A stretch of 64,000 nt of DNA from Thalassolituus sp006212115 (GCF_040372045.1 NZ_BAABWH010000002.1); one strand, 5' to 3'. Shown: positions 35,064-44,729, counted from the stretch's first letter. Notes: generated by a model not told the origin, from the sequence alone. Program-made: numbers and translations.

Positions 35064-35489
35064 ATGAAGTTATTACGTACTTGTGTCGTTGCAGGAAGCA
35101 TTTCTTTGCTCGCGGGATGCGCGACTGGACTCAACAGTATACAAAAGCAGGAATACGCTCAGATGGAAGCGGATGGTGTTCTTGTAAAAGAAAAGAATCC
35201 GACTACCGGCGCTGTACTGGGGTTATTACCTGGTGGCGGTTCATTTTATGCTGGTGAGGTTGGTCTTGGCGTTGTTAATTTACTCCTGTGGCCAGCATCC
35301 ATTCTTTGGGACCCTGTAAGCGGATACGATGGTGCTCAGTCTGATAATTACTATGTCACAAAGTCTCAACTGAAGAAGCAAAAAGCCGCTGAGTTATCAG
35401 ATCTTGATTATCAGCTCTCGATTGAACAGATCTCAGAAAAGGATTACGCCTACAAGAAGCGTAAGCTCGAAGAGAAATACAGCTACTAA
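35064..35489 (+). CDS. Hypothetical lipoprotein
   Basis: A 141-residue lipoprotein (LLAGC, Cys19). A hydrophobic Gly-rich middle (GAVLGLLPGGGSFYAGEVGL, then VVNLLLWPASILWDPVSGY) is followed by a charged Lys/Glu-rich helical tail. The GAVLGLLPGGGSFY pattern is seen in small lipoproteins of unknown function in many gammaproteobacteria. It is a single gene between the atp terminators and a convergent sensor kinase. TATATACT near 35010 may be its -10. Confidence 0.7.
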   Translation: MKLLRTCVVAGSISLLAGCATGLNSIQKQEYAQMEADGVLVKEKNPTTGAVLGLLPGGGSFYAGEVGLGVVNLLLWPASILWDPVSGYDGAQSDNYYVTKSQLKKQKAAELSDLDYQLSIEQISEKDYAYKKRKLEEKYSY

Positions 35490-35508
35490 GAACAGTAGTC
35501 TGTCAGCG

Positions 35509-35526
35509 GTGGGGCGCAGGCCCCAC
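35509..35526. terminator. Terminator between the lipoprotein and the hybrid kinase
   Basis: GTGGGGC-GCAG-GCCCCAC is a perfect 7-base stem followed on the plus strand by TTGTTTATTATT. It ends the lipoprotein transcript and may serve the convergent kinase gene too. Confidence 0.75.
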
Positions 35527-35533
35527 TTGTTTA

Positions 35534-38500
35534 TTATTGATCACCCGCCCCCGAACGCTTACCAAGATATTGCTCGAACTGAGTTTCCAAGCGCTCATAT
35601 TCTGTATCGATAATATTGCCGTAGTGCGCGAATTTATCCGAGTGCCCTTCCTTCGCTTCTGTTTCTAAAGTCCGGCAAATATGTTGCAAGCGCATAGCTG
35701 CGATACTTGCGGTAGAACCCTGTAAAAAATGGGATAAAGTGGCAATCGCAGTCGTATCTGTCTTGGCCAAAGCTTCTTTTAATTGCTCAACTTTCTCTGT
35801 GCTCACGTCATTAAATACTTCGATCATATGACTGATCCGATCTTCTTTATGGCTCACTAATTTGAGAACCGTATTCCGGTCCCATACGGGGTAATTATCA
35901 AATTGATCACCTTCCTCATTGTTCTCTGCTACCGTTGCTTTGTGGTTCGACGAGGCGGAGGCTGTCCATTTTGAAAGAATATTAGCAAGCTCATCCACAT
36001 TGATTGGTTTGGTGAGGTAGTCATCCATACCTGATAGGAGACACTTTTCCCTGTCGCCAGCCATGGCACTTGCAGTCATAGCAATAATTGGTAATCGACT
36101 CGCCGCTTCACTGGCAGCACCAGAACGAATCTGTTTTGTACATTGATAACCGTCCATCACCGGCATCTGACAATCCATCAACACTATATCGATTAGATGT
36201 CCCGAGCGACGCAGAATATCCGTTGCCTCGATACCGTTTCCGGCAGACACTAACTCCCCACCGAGCGTGGTAATTAAACCCTCGATAACGGATAGATTTA
36301 TCCGGTTGTCATCAACAGCGAGGACGCGTTTTCCAGTAAGCAGTGAGGTACTGAATCCAGTCGGTGTCATTTCAGTGTTCATGAATTCAGATCGTGAGTC
36401 GCTCTGTAGTGAGGAGATAGTATGTTCTAGCTGTAAAGGCGTGATGGGCTTCGATAAATAGACCGCGTCTTTTATGCCGTGCTGTTTTAACTCCGTTCGT
36501 TGAACATGAGGAACAGTGATGATGACGCCTGCTGTTTCTTCGGGAGGCGTGAAGTCTTCGATTAATTCGCTGTCAACAATGATATAGCTGCCGCTTCTCA
36601 TGTGTGCATCGGTACGTTGATGACGTGAACTGATCGCTTGCGCTCCCCAACTGCGTAACGTTTTCACCAAGGTGACAGCGACGTTGTCGTTTGGATTAAT
36701 GACATGGAAGTGAAGACCCGAAAAATCAGGCACTGACGAGGCAAAATCAACATGGGTGTTGATGGCCTGTGGGAAGCTAAGAGTAAATTGAGTGCCTGTC
36801 CCTTTTTCGCTGGTGACGTCGATTTTCCCTCCCATAAGCCGACAAAGTTTATTGGTGATAGTGAGCCCTAGTCCGGTACCACCATACTCACGAGTAATAC
36901 TGCTGTCTTCTTGGGTGAATTCGTTAAAAATAGTCGGGAGCTTTTCTTTTGCGATACCAATGCCGGTATCGATAACGTCTACTTCGAGAAGTACGCTTTC
37001 GTCTCCCTGCTGGATTGTTGACAGTCTGACAGTGACTTCGCCATGCAGTGTGAATTTAATCGCATTACTGATTAGGTTGGTCAGTATCTGGCGTAGGCGA
37101 TTCGAGTCACCGCTGAGTGAGGTGTATTTAACCTGGGAGCAATCCAGAATAAGTTCGAGGCCTTTTTCCGCAGCAGCAACAGACATCGACAGAATTAAAT
37201 CTGACGCCAGCCGGTTGAGGTCATACGGGATGGATTCGATATCGAGTTTACCGGCCTCTATACGCGAGAAGTCGAGTACGTCGTTAACGATGGCTGCGAG
37301 CAGATGCGAGCTGGTGTCGGCGAGATCGAGGTAGCGTTTTACCTGAGCGTCGTCGTCGGTTCGGCGAATGAGTTGGAGCATACCAATAATGCCATTAAGA
37401 GGTGTCCGGATTTCATGGCTGACATTAGCAATGAACTGGCTCTTGGCTCGGCTTGCGGACAGTGCCATATTTCGAGCCTGCTCGAGTTCTTCGGTTCGCT
37501 GTTCGACGACGGCTTCGAGGTTAGCGTTTAAATCGCGGATTCGTTGCTCTGCTCGTTCCTGTTCGCTGATGTCCCGAATGATTGCAGAAACACCGATGGC
37601 CGCTCCCTTGGCCGTTTTGATGGGTGATACGCTCAGTTGGGTGGTCAGAGTGTGTTGATTTTTTGAGACAAGAGGCACGCGTAATGTCTCAGGTTGGCCA
37701 CCTTCAGCAACGCTTGCGATGACTTCTTTGACCCGTTCCTGATGCTCGCCAGTGGCAAAGGTCTCGGTAAAGTCACTGTTTTCAATCTGGCGGCTGCTGT
37801 AACCCAGGATGCTGGTTGCAGCGCTGTTCCAACTTGTGATGGTCCCGTCCGTGCGCATCCCTATGATGGCGTCCGTTGAGTCATCCACAATGGCACGGAA
37901 GCGTGCTTCGGTATCACTCAGATTTATGGTTTTACGTACCTGCCGTTGGTAGAACAGGAACAGCACACTCAGTACGAAAGATACAACTAAGGCGGCGGCA
38001 CTGAACCTCAACGTGTCTGAGATCGTTTGTTGCTGGATAAGCCGCGTTGGGGTCGCTATGGCAACCTTGATAAACCGATCACCATTGGAGCCGGGCATGT
38101 TCAGTTGACGCTGCGTCAGGTAGTAGCGCGCTCCGTCGCTGTTTGCTGATACGAGTGTGGTACCGCGGTGAATAGAGTTTTGCTCTGCGCTGTACAGATC
38201 GCTCCAGAGCGTGGCGTTTGCGAATTCAAAGCTGAAGGCCTCTCCCGATGTGGGTGACACAAGAATATGGCCATCGTGATCGTACAGATACACTTTGCTC
38301 GTATTGGCTGCCAGGTTACTGAGACGAGACAGTAGGAAAGAGGCGTCAAAGTTAAGAACCAGTGCGCCGAAAAGATGGCCATCTTCCGCATATATCGGCA
38401 TGACGAGTCGGTAAACTGATTGATGTGGATAGGAAACGCGTCCGTATTCTTTATTCAGTTCAATATCTGACAGATAGAAGTCGTTGGCTCGGATATAGGG

Positions 38501-39004
38501 CAGTATTTCAACGTAATCGCGGCCCCGCTTCTCCTGAAGCTCGGCACTGTTTGCAACCCGGGTACTGCTGCCGGTGCGCTGCACACGAATAATTTCCGAC
38601 CAGTTGCCGTCGTTGATCAGATAGCGCGCTTGCAACGCGTGAGCGTTATTTTCAATGTAAGCTTGAAAGATGGTCTCCAGACGGGCTTTCCATTGTGCCT
38701 GCCGGGTATTGTCGAGTGGATCGATACCGCCGTTGCCTGAGGATCGCACTATGCCATGTATGGGTGGGGTCGCATAAAGAAAGCGTAGCTGGTGAAAGTC
38801 CCTTTCGAACTGCGTGGCGAGTTCATCAATGATGGCGCTCTGCTGCTCGCCTGAAGCCTTCTGATACTGCTCAAACACGCGCTGTTCAGACAAGTAGTAT
38901 TGGCCGACCGTCACGAGTGTGAGCAAGAGAAGCAGGCCGAGTACCATGGTTTGTGGTCGTATATAGGCAGCTTGCTGCTGTTTGCTCGTGTGCCTCAGAA
39001 ACAT
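35534..39004 (-). CDS. Hybrid sensor histidine kinase with PAS, receiver and HPt domains
   Basis: About 1156 residues. The start at 39004 is chosen because GAGAGG lies seven bases upstream. A membrane helix (19-38) leads to a periplasmic Cache-like sensor (about 40-330), a second helix (332-352), a PAS domain (about 365-480), HisKA with phospho-accepting His530 in ANVSHEIRTPL, an HATPase with GTGLGLT, a degenerate receiver, an intact receiver (VDDN, LMDCQMPVMDGYQ, TKPIN) and an HPt domain with the LSHFLQGS histidine. The degenerate receiver lacks the acidic pair (VINPNDN) but keeps a later Asp and KPIT. This is a BarA/TorS-like phosphorelay protein; the cognate regulator is not adjacent and the signal is unknown. 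Confidence 0.9.
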   Translation of the reverse strand: MFLRHTSKQQQAAYIRPQTMVLGLLLLLTLVTVGQYYLSEQRVFEQYQKASGEQQSAIIDELATQFERDFHQLRFLYATPPIHGIVRSSGNGGIDPLDNTRQAQWKARLETIFQAYIENNAHALQARYLINDGNWSEIIRVQRTGSSTRVANSAELQEKRGRDYVEILPYIRANDFYLSDIELNKEYGRVSYPHQSVYRLVMPIYAEDGHLFGALVLNFDASFLLSRLSNLAANTSKVYLYDHDGHILVSPTSGEAFSFEFANATLWSDLYSAEQNSIHRGTTLVSANSDGARYYLTQRQLNMPGSNGDRFIKVAIATPTRLIQQQTISDTLRFSAAALVVSFVLSVLFLFYQRQVRKTINLSDTEARFRAIVDDSTDAIIGMRTDGTITSWNSAATSILGYSSRQIENSDFTETFATGEHQERVKEVIASVAEGGQPETLRVPLVSKNQHTLTTQLSVSPIKTAKGAAIGVSAIIRDISEQERAEQRIRDLNANLEAVVEQRTEELEQARNMALSASRAKSQFIANVSHEIRTPLNGIIGMLQLIRRTDDDAQVKRYLDLADTSSHLLAAIVNDVLDFSRIEAGKLDIESIPYDLNRLASDLILSMSVAAAEKGLELILDCSQVKYTSLSGDSNRLRQILTNLISNAIKFTLHGEVTVRLSTIQQGDESVLLEVDVIDTGIGIAKEKLPTIFNEFTQEDSSITREYGGTGLGLTITNKLCRLMGGKIDVTSEKGTGTQFTLSFPQAINTHVDFASSVPDFSGLHFHVINPNDNVAVTLVKTLRSWGAQAISSRHQRTDAHMRSGSYIIVDSELIEDFTPPEETAGVIITVPHVQRTELKQHGIKDAVYLSKPITPLQLEHTISSLQSDSRSEFMNTEMTPTGFSTSLLTGKRVLAVDDNRINLSVIEGLITTLGGELVSAGNGIEATDILRRSGHLIDIVLMDCQMPVMDGYQCTKQIRSGAASEAASRLPIIAMTASAMAGDREKCLLSGMDDYLTKPINVDELANILSKWTASASSNHKATVAENNEEGDQFDNYPVWDRNTVLKLVSHKEDRISHMIEVFNDVSTEKVEQLKEALAKTDTTAIATLSHFLQGSTASIAAMRLQHICRTLETEAKEGHSDKFAHYGNIIDTEYERLETQFEQYLGKRSGAGDQ

Positions 39005-39130
39005 GGGGCTGCCTCTCGTAAACGTTGGCCTGTTCTCAAGGTTTAGTTCAAAGGGGCCAATATTCAACTCGATACTAAGTGTGTCTCCTGACAATCAGGA
39101 CGAGACTCGGCTATCAGAATGGCAGTCTTG

Positions 39131-40756
39131 TCAGCGCTTATCGGATAGCTTGTTGAGCAGCAGGACAGGCACGAGGCCGATAACGACAATGAGTAAAGAT
39201 GCCGTGGAGGCCTCTGCGATGCGCTCGTCGCTGGCCAGCTTGTAGACGCGGGTCGCCAGCGTTTCAAAATCGAACGGGCGCAACAGCAAGGTAGCGGGTA
39301 GCTCGCGCATACTGTCGACGAAGACGAGGATGCCGGCTGCCAGTATTGAGCGGCTCATCAATGGCAGGTGGATACTTTTCAATACGCGCCATGGCGTCGC
39401 TCCCAGGCTGCGAGCGGCTTGATCGTATATCGGAGGAATAGCTTCCATGCCACTGTTAGTCGAGTTGAACGCTACCGTGAGAAAGCGCACGACATAAGCA
39501 TATACAACGATGGCAACCGTACCGGTCAGTAGTAGCCCAGTCTGAATATCAAACTGCTCGTCAAAGAAGGTAGCGATGGCGCGATCGAATTGCGATACGG
39601 GGGCGAACAAGCCTACTGCCAGCAAGGCACCGGGTAGCGCATAACCCAGTGTTGATAGTTGGATAGAAAGGTTCACGGCTTTGCTGTCAGTCAGACGCTT
39701 AGCGTACGTCAGGACTAGCGCGATGATGACAGCGGCCAGCGTGGCTGACAAAGCCACTTGCAGGCTATTGCCGATAAACCCAGTAAAGCCATGTCCCAGC
39801 AGTGGATCACCTGTGGTCAGTGCGAAATACGCGAGGGTGCCACCAGGGATCAAGCTGCCCAATACGACAGGCAGAACGCACAGTAATGTTGCGCCTGCTG
39901 CTACAAGGCCTGTCAGCTGGGTACGCTGAAGGTTACCGTCGCGGGCTATGGCTTGAGCCTGAGACGGGCGCCGGTTGTACTTTTCGATCACGATGAGCAG
40001 AACAACAAAGCTGAACATGACCGCCGCTAACTTCAGTGCCGCAGCCTTATCCCCCATTGAAAACCAGGTTCGGAATATACCCGTTGAGAAGGTGGGTACG
40101 GCGAAGTAATCAACTGTGCCGTAATCCGCCAGCGTTTCCATCAAGACCAATGCGAGGCCACCCACTAAGGCGGGTCGGGCTGCTGGTAAGGCGATGCGCC
40201 AGAATGCATAAAACGGACTGGCCCCCAAGGTACGCGCTGCATCGTAAAGTGTCGCCGAGCGTTGGATAAAGGCCACACGAACCAGTAGGTACACATAGGG
40301 GTACAGCACCAGACTGATAATGAAGGCCGCACCACTCAACGAGCGTATTTCAGGAAAGTAATACTCACCAGCATACAAGCCAGTCAGGCTTCTGATCAGG
40401 GTCTGCACCGGGCCACTGTAATCCATCAGATCGGTATAAACATAGGCGACGATATAAGCAGGGGCGGCGAGTGGCAGCATTAACGCCCAGGTCAGAATTC
40501 GACGTCCGGGGAACTCGGTTGCAGCGGTGAGCCACGCCGTTCCCACGCCAATTACAGTGGTATAGAGCGCGACCTGAACCATCAGGAGCAGAGTGTTGCC
40601 TACGTATCCGGGCAGAACGCTACTGCTGATATGTGACCATGTTGATGTCGTTGGAGCGAACAGGGAGGTCAGAATGACGATAACGGGAACAAGCGTAAAA
40701 ACAGAAATAAGAAAACTGCTGATTAGCCAACGCCATTGCGTCTGTTGGTTTTGCAT
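39131..40756 (-). CDS. fbpB: Ferric iron ABC transporter permease (FbpB-type)
   Basis: A 541-residue inner-membrane protein formed by two fused permease halves with about 12 helices, each half carrying an EAA-type loop (YDAARTLGASPFYAFWRIALP and YDQAARSLGATPWRVLKSI). This is the FbpB/SfuB architecture for Fe(III) import from the periplasm. It is divergent from the ATPase and binding-protein genes, with an 83-base shared promoter region, instead of sitting between them as usual. No clear Fur box is seen in that gap. Confidence 0.88.
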   Translation of the reverse strand: MQNQQTQWRWLISSFLISVFTLVPVIVILTSLFAPTTSTWSHISSSVLPGYVGNTLLLMVQVALYTTVIGVGTAWLTAATEFPGRRILTWALMLPLAAPAYIVAYVYTDLMDYSGPVQTLIRSLTGLYAGEYYFPEIRSLSGAAFIISLVLYPYVYLLVRVAFIQRSATLYDAARTLGASPFYAFWRIALPAARPALVGGLALVLMETLADYGTVDYFAVPTFSTGIFRTWFSMGDKAAALKLAAVMFSFVVLLIVIEKYNRRPSQAQAIARDGNLQRTQLTGLVAAGATLLCVLPVVLGSLIPGGTLAYFALTTGDPLLGHGFTGFIGNSLQVALSATLAAVIIALVLTYAKRLTDSKAVNLSIQLSTLGYALPGALLAVGLFAPVSQFDRAIATFFDEQFDIQTGLLLTGTVAIVVYAYVVRFLTVAFNSTNSGMEAIPPIYDQAARSLGATPWRVLKSIHLPLMSRSILAAGILVFVDSMRELPATLLLRPFDFETLATRVYKLASDERIAEASTASLLIVVIGLVPVLLLNKLSDKR

Positions 40757-40839
40757 GCCGGCTCTAATATTACGCGTGAGGTTGGTGTAGTATAAAGAAC
40801 CATTCGCATATGTGACACCTGTTATTCGAGCCCGCCGGT

Positions 40840-41886
40840 ATGCCGTTAGTTTTTTCTCAGATAAGCCACAGTTACGGTGCTACTCCCGTACTTCACGAGC
40901 TGGATTTTGCCGTCGAGCCTGGTCAGATTACTTGTTTATTGGGGCCATCGGGTGGTGGCAAAAGCACCCTGCTCCGCCTTGCCGCGGGGTTGGAGAAAGT
41001 TCAGCGTGGTGAGATCCACGTAGACAATGATGTGCTGGCGAATGATGGCTTGCACCCGCCCCCGGAAGCTCGCCCGGTGGGGCTGATGTTTCAGGAGAAT
41101 GCACTGTTTCCGAATATGACAGTGGCAGAAAACATTGCCTTCGGTATTCGGGATCTGAGTCGACGCGAGCAGCAGGAAAAAGTGAAAGAGCTTCTCGAGT
41201 TGGTTGGCTTGGACGAATATGGACAGCGCTATCCGCATCAATTGTCTGGTGGACAGCAACAGCGAATTGCACTGGTGCGTTCATTGGCACCGGAACCAAA
41301 AATTCTTCTGATGGACGAACCCTACGCGAGTATCGACATCACGCTGCGCCGGACATTACGGGAAGCGGCTCGCCGTACCATCAAAGAAAAAGGTACTACG
41401 GCCATTCTGGTTACTCATGATCCTGACGAAGCAATGGAAATGGCAGACAGCATTGCCGTGCTCGATCAGGGTGTGATTGCGCAGGTCGGGACTCCGCAAG
41501 AAGTGTTTGAGTCACCCGCGACCGTGGCCGTGGCGACACTGTTCGGCGGGTCTCAACGACTGGCAATTACTGCAGCAGATGAACATGGGTTTGATACTGC
41601 GTTTGGCAGAATTCAGGCAGAAGCTGAGCGATTGAGTAGTTATCGCGATGCACACACCCTTGTGGTCAGGCCGAAAGGATTAAGTTTGAAAAAAAATGAA
41701 AAGTCGGACGTCGTTATTTCCGATCTCAGATATATTGGCCACGATTGGCTGGCTTTTCTTACTAATAACAATACGCCATCTGCAACTGAGCCATTGAGAG
41801 TACTGATCGATGATGTGAGTCAGTATCAGCTGGGGGATCGCGTGGATTTGATCGCGAACCAGACCGGCGTCTTTCTATTTAAATAA
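40840..41886 (+). CDS. fbpC: Ferric iron ABC transporter ATP-binding protein (FbpC-type)
   Basis: A 348-residue ATPase. Walker A GPSGGGKST, signature LSGGQQQRIALVRSL, Walker B ILLMDEPYAS and the switch His (LVTHDPDEA) are all intact. A C-terminal TOBE-like regulatory region follows (about 240-348). It pairs with the binding protein 13 bases downstream and with the divergent permease. Confidence 0.9.
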   Translation: MPLVFSQISHSYGATPVLHELDFAVEPGQITCLLGPSGGGKSTLLRLAAGLEKVQRGEIHVDNDVLANDGLHPPPEARPVGLMFQENALFPNMTVAENIAFGIRDLSRREQQEKVKELLELVGLDEYGQRYPHQLSGGQQQRIALVRSLAPEPKILLMDEPYASIDITLRRTLREAARRTIKEKGTTAILVTHDPDEAMEMADSIAVLDQGVIAQVGTPQEVFESPATVAVATLFGGSQRLAITAADEHGFDTAFGRIQAEAERLSSYRDAHTLVVRPKGLSLKKNEKSDVVISDLRYIGHDWLAFLTNNNTPSATEPLRVLIDDVSQYQLGDRVDLIANQTGVFLFK

Positions 41887-41899
41887 ATCTGGAGAACGT

Positions 41900-42916
41900 A
41901 TGATTTCTTTTAGCAGAAAACTGCTAGCCAGCACGATGGCGGTAGCACTGAGCCTGCCTGTGTTTGCTGCTGACGTGGTGAATATTTACAGCGCGCGTCA
42001 CTACGACACAGATATCGCTTTGTATGAAAACTTCGAAAAGCGCACAGGCGTGAAGGTCAATCTGATCGAAGCACCGAGTGATACTCTGATTGAACGAATC
42101 GTCAACGAAGGCAAATACTCTCCAGCCGATATTCTGGTAACGGTCGATGCGGGGCGACTATTTCGCGCGGAGCAGCGTGGCATTTTTAGTCCGGTAGAAT
42201 CAGACGTGCTGGATGCTCGTATTCCCGCTCACCTCCGTCATCCGGATGGCTTGTGGTACGGCTTGTCGAAGCGTGCGCGAATTATTATTTACAACAAAGA
42301 GCGCGGTTTGCCTGAAGGCCTGAATTCCTATGAAGATCTGGCCGATCCAAAGTTCAGCAAGCAGATCTGCGTTCGTTCATCATCTAACATTTACAATATT
42401 TCATTGCTGGCATCATTGGTTGAACACGATGGTGAAGCCGCCGCAGAGGCGTGGGCACAAGGGGTGATGGATAACCTGTTGAAGAAACCACAAGGCAATG
42501 ACGTTTCTAATATTCGTGCAGTGGCGTCGGGTGAGTGTCGGATCAGTATCGTAAATACCTATTATGTCGCGCGTTTGCAGGCTGAAGGCGATGAAAGCGT
42601 GAAAGCGGTGGGTGTATTGTTCCCGAACCAGGAAGACGGCGGATACGGAGCCCACGTGAACATCAGTGGTGCGGGTGTATTAAAGCATGCACCTAACCGC
42701 GCACATGCTATTGCGTTTCTTGAGTACCTGACGGAGCCTGAGGCACAGAAGTATTTTGTCGAAGCAAACCACGAATATTCTGTGGTTGAGGGCGCGGAAA
42801 CAGACTCTGTACTTGAGGCGATGGGAGACTTCAAAGAAGACACCATTAATGCAAGCGCCTTGGGCGAGCATCAGGTGACGGCTGTTAAAATCTTTGACCG
42901 CGTGGGTTGGAACTGA
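41900..42916 (+). CDS. fbpA: Ferric iron ABC transporter substrate-binding protein (FbpA-type)
   Basis: A 338-residue periplasmic protein (signal peptide ending VFAAD). The mature start VVNIYSARHYDTD and the KRARIIIYNK and NTYYVARL segments (with the paired tyrosines used for Fe(III) in this family) identify an FbpA/FutA-type ferric binding protein. It follows fbpC by 13 bases and ends in a strong terminator. Confidence 0.9.
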   Translation: MISFSRKLLASTMAVALSLPVFAADVVNIYSARHYDTDIALYENFEKRTGVKVNLIEAPSDTLIERIVNEGKYSPADILVTVDAGRLFRAEQRGIFSPVESDVLDARIPAHLRHPDGLWYGLSKRARIIIYNKERGLPEGLNSYEDLADPKFSKQICVRSSSNIYNISLLASLVEHDGEAAAEAWAQGVMDNLLKKPQGNDVSNIRAVASGECRISIVNTYYVARLQAEGDESVKAVGVLFPNQEDGGYGAHVNISGAGVLKHAPNRAHAIAFLEYLTEPEAQKYFVEANHEYSVVEGAETDSVLEAMGDFKEDTINASALGEHQVTAVKIFDRVGWN

Positions 42917-42955
42917 CCACCGGCACAGGAAAACTGATCGCAAGATCAGACAGTC

Positions 42956-42982
42956 AAAGGGCGCTCAATGAGCGCCCTTTTT
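42956..42982 (+). terminator. Terminator after fbpA
   Basis: AAAGGGCGCTC-AAT-GAGCGCCCTTTTT: an 8-base GC-rich stem, extended by A-T pairs, with a run of five T. A strong rho-independent terminator. Confidence 0.92.
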
Positions 42983-43014
42983 CGTTGTGACTGTTATTGC
43001 TGTCTTTGCTTTAT

Positions 43015-43070
43015 TCAGCCCACATTATTCATCCCACATCATTCAGCCCACATCATTCAGCCCACATTCT
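43015..43070. repeat. Four tandem 14-base repeats at the end of the hydroxylase gene
   Basis: Units TCAGCCCACATTAT, TCATCCCACATCAT, TCAGCCCACATCAT and TCAGCCCACATTCT lie head to tail. The last one and part of the third encode the final residues and stop of the minus-strand hydroxylase. The others are relics beyond its stop, consistent with slippage. Confidence 0.85.
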
Positions 43071-43712
43071 CATCAGGTTGCTTCTGGCTTTTAAAATCTG
43101 CAGGCGCGCCTGTTTATTTTCTTCCGTGTCTGCCATCTGTTGGAGCGCCAGGTACAGATCAAACAGCGTGCCTCGATGCTCTTCAGAGCGAACCTGGCTC
43201 TGAATCCAACCAACGGCTGCATATCGGACGCCGCGGGTGACGGGGGCGACATAGTGCAGCTCGCGAGTCGGATAAATGTAGACCGACCCTTGAGGCAATT
43301 TAATCACGTCGTCCCCATCGTGCTTCTGCAGGATCAGTTCGCCGCCATCGTAGGTATCAGGGTCGGACAGAAACAAGGTGAACGACAAATCCGTTCTGGT
43401 TGCGTGAATAAACGCGTTGTCTACATGCGAGCCGTAAGTCATGCCCTCATCATAGCGACTGATGATGATATTGCTGAGCTTATCTGGAAACGCGGAGTTG
43501 GTGACTATCGGATGCTTACGCAGCGCTTGTTCAACGAGCTTTGTTGCCGCAATGATTTTGGGCGACTTAGGGTCGGCCTGAAGGTTCTTTTTTACGGCGC
43601 GGGCAGTCTTGCCTGCTGTTTTTTTACCATCCACAAACAGGTCGTCGCTGAGGCTGTTCAGAACCGCAGTTACAGAGTGGACATCCAACAGATTATCTAC
43701 GAGAATTGCCAT
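43053..43712 (-). CDS. PKHD-type Fe(II)/2-oxoglutarate-dependent hydroxylase (PiuC/YbiX family)
   Basis: A 219-residue oxygenase. The iron-binding HxD is in YGSHVDNAFI, the distal His in TRELHYVAPVTRGVRYAAV, and the 2-oxoglutarate Arg in GVR. PiuC-family enzymes are usually linked to iron-siderophore uptake genes and are often iron-repressed; here it lies next to the ferric transporter. The promoter faces the divergent lipoprotein gene. A stretch GAAAATGAGAACTGATCTT is a weak Fur-box candidate (about 11 of 19 matches), not enough to call. Confidence 0.9.
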   Translation of the reverse strand: MAILVDNLLDVHSVTAVLNSLSDDLFVDGKKTAGKTARAVKKNLQADPKSPKIIAATKLVEQALRKHPIVTNSAFPDKLSNIIISRYDEGMTYGSHVDNAFIHATRTDLSFTLFLSDPDTYDGGELILQKHDGDDVIKLPQGSVYIYPTRELHYVAPVTRGVRYAAVGWIQSQVRSEEHRGTLFDLYLALQQMADTEENKQARLQILKARSNLMRMWAE

Positions 43713-43738
43713 GGTATCGAAAATGAGAACTGATCTTA

Positions 43739-43759
43739 TATGCTATTGATAGTAGCATA
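43739..43759. promoter_or_regulatory. Inverted repeat between the hydroxylase and Gly-Glu lipoprotein genes
   Basis: TATGCTA-TTGATAG-TAGCATA, a perfect 7-base inverted repeat with 7-base centre, lies in the divergent promoter region 40 bases before the lipoprotein start. A shared operator is plausible; the regulator is unknown. Confidence 0.5.
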
Positions 43760-43799
43760 AAGATGTATCCGCAAAACGAATTTTCAGGAGACCTGAGTA

Positions 43800-44702
43800 A
43801 TGGGTAAGCGCAACAAACTGTGGAAAAGCATCAGTGTGATCGGCCTGGCCGGCGCAGCAGGCATGAGCTTGAGTGCTTGTACCGAAGAAGAAAACGAAGG
43901 CGAAGCGGCGGTTGCGCCGATTGAGACCTCCGTTGATGCCGTTGCACTTGCTGGTGAAGGCGAGGGTGAAGGCGAAGTGATCTCTGCCGGTGAAGGTGAG
44001 GGCGAAGGAGAAGGAGAGGTTGTCGCAGCGGGAGAAGGTGAGGGCGAAGGCGCAGCAGCAACAGAGCTGACGTCTGATGATCTCGCTTATCTGACCCACC
44101 TCAGCCTGATCAAGGGTCACCTGTATGTCGGCGCCGAGCTCTACAAGGCTGGCCACATTGAGCACGCTAAAACACACATGAAGCACCCAGAAAGCGAGTT
44201 GTACGCTGATCTGGTTCCCGCTTTCGAAGCTCGTGGTACCGCTGGTTTCGCGAAAGAACTGACTGCCGTATCCGATGCCGTTAATGAGGAAAAAGGTGTA
44301 GAAGCCGTACAGACTGCGCTGGATACCCTGCTTGCCGCTATCGACACCAACGCTATGGCCGTTTCTGAAACCAGCGCGACACCGGCAGAGAAGCTGAAGC
44401 TGGTTGTACAGCTTCTGCGTACTGCGGCGGATGAGTACGCTATCGCAGTGGTGGACGGCAAGATGGAAAATGCACACGAATATCAGGACGCATTTGGTTT
44501 CACTACGATTGCCACTGACCTGGTTGAAGGCATTGAATCCGATGAGTCTGCGGTAACCGACGCGAAAGCAGCTACTCTTGCCATTCTCGCCGATGTTAAG
44601 CCGCACTGGCCTGGTCTGATTCCACCAGAGACTCTGAAAACAGAAGCGGGTGCTTTGTACGGTGCTGCGGCGCAGATTGAGCTGCTGGCACTCAGCCTGT
44701 AA
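43800..44702 (+). CDS. Lipoprotein with Gly-Glu repeats and a helical periplasmic domain
   Basis: A 300-residue lipoprotein (LSAC, Cys27). Residues about 50-85 are (GE)n runs: GEGEGEGEV, GEGEGEGEGEV and GEGEGEGA. They are likely a flexible acidic tether. The remaining 210 residues are helical and include a histidine-rich segment, GHIEHAKTHMKHPESELY, reminiscent of metal-binding helical domains such as imelysin/EfeO; the match is only suggestive. It is flanked by iron-related genes and ends in a terminator. Possible role: periplasmic iron capture or delivery; inferred from context. A run of repeated GAAGGC-type codons makes the locus prone to length change. Confidence 0.75.
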   Translation: MGKRNKLWKSISVIGLAGAAGMSLSACTEEENEGEAAVAPIETSVDAVALAGEGEGEGEVISAGEGEGEGEGEVVAAGEGEGEGAAATELTSDDLAYLTHLSLIKGHLYVGAELYKAGHIEHAKTHMKHPESELYADLVPAFEARGTAGFAKELTAVSDAVNEEKGVEAVQTALDTLLAAIDTNAMAVSETSATPAEKLKLVVQLLRTAADEYAIAVVDGKMENAHEYQDAFGFTTIATDLVEGIESDESAVTDAKAATLAILADVKPHWPGLIPPETLKTEAGALYGAAAQIELLALSL

Positions 44703-44729
44703 CAGATTGATCTTGCCGTTTTAAAAAAG

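Noticed and set aside
40757..40839. Fur box between fbpB and fbpC
   Set aside because: No stretch matches GATAATGATAATCATTATC well enough.
43718..43738. Fur box before the hydroxylase gene
   Set aside because: Only about 11 of 19 positions match, within chance for AT-rich DNA.
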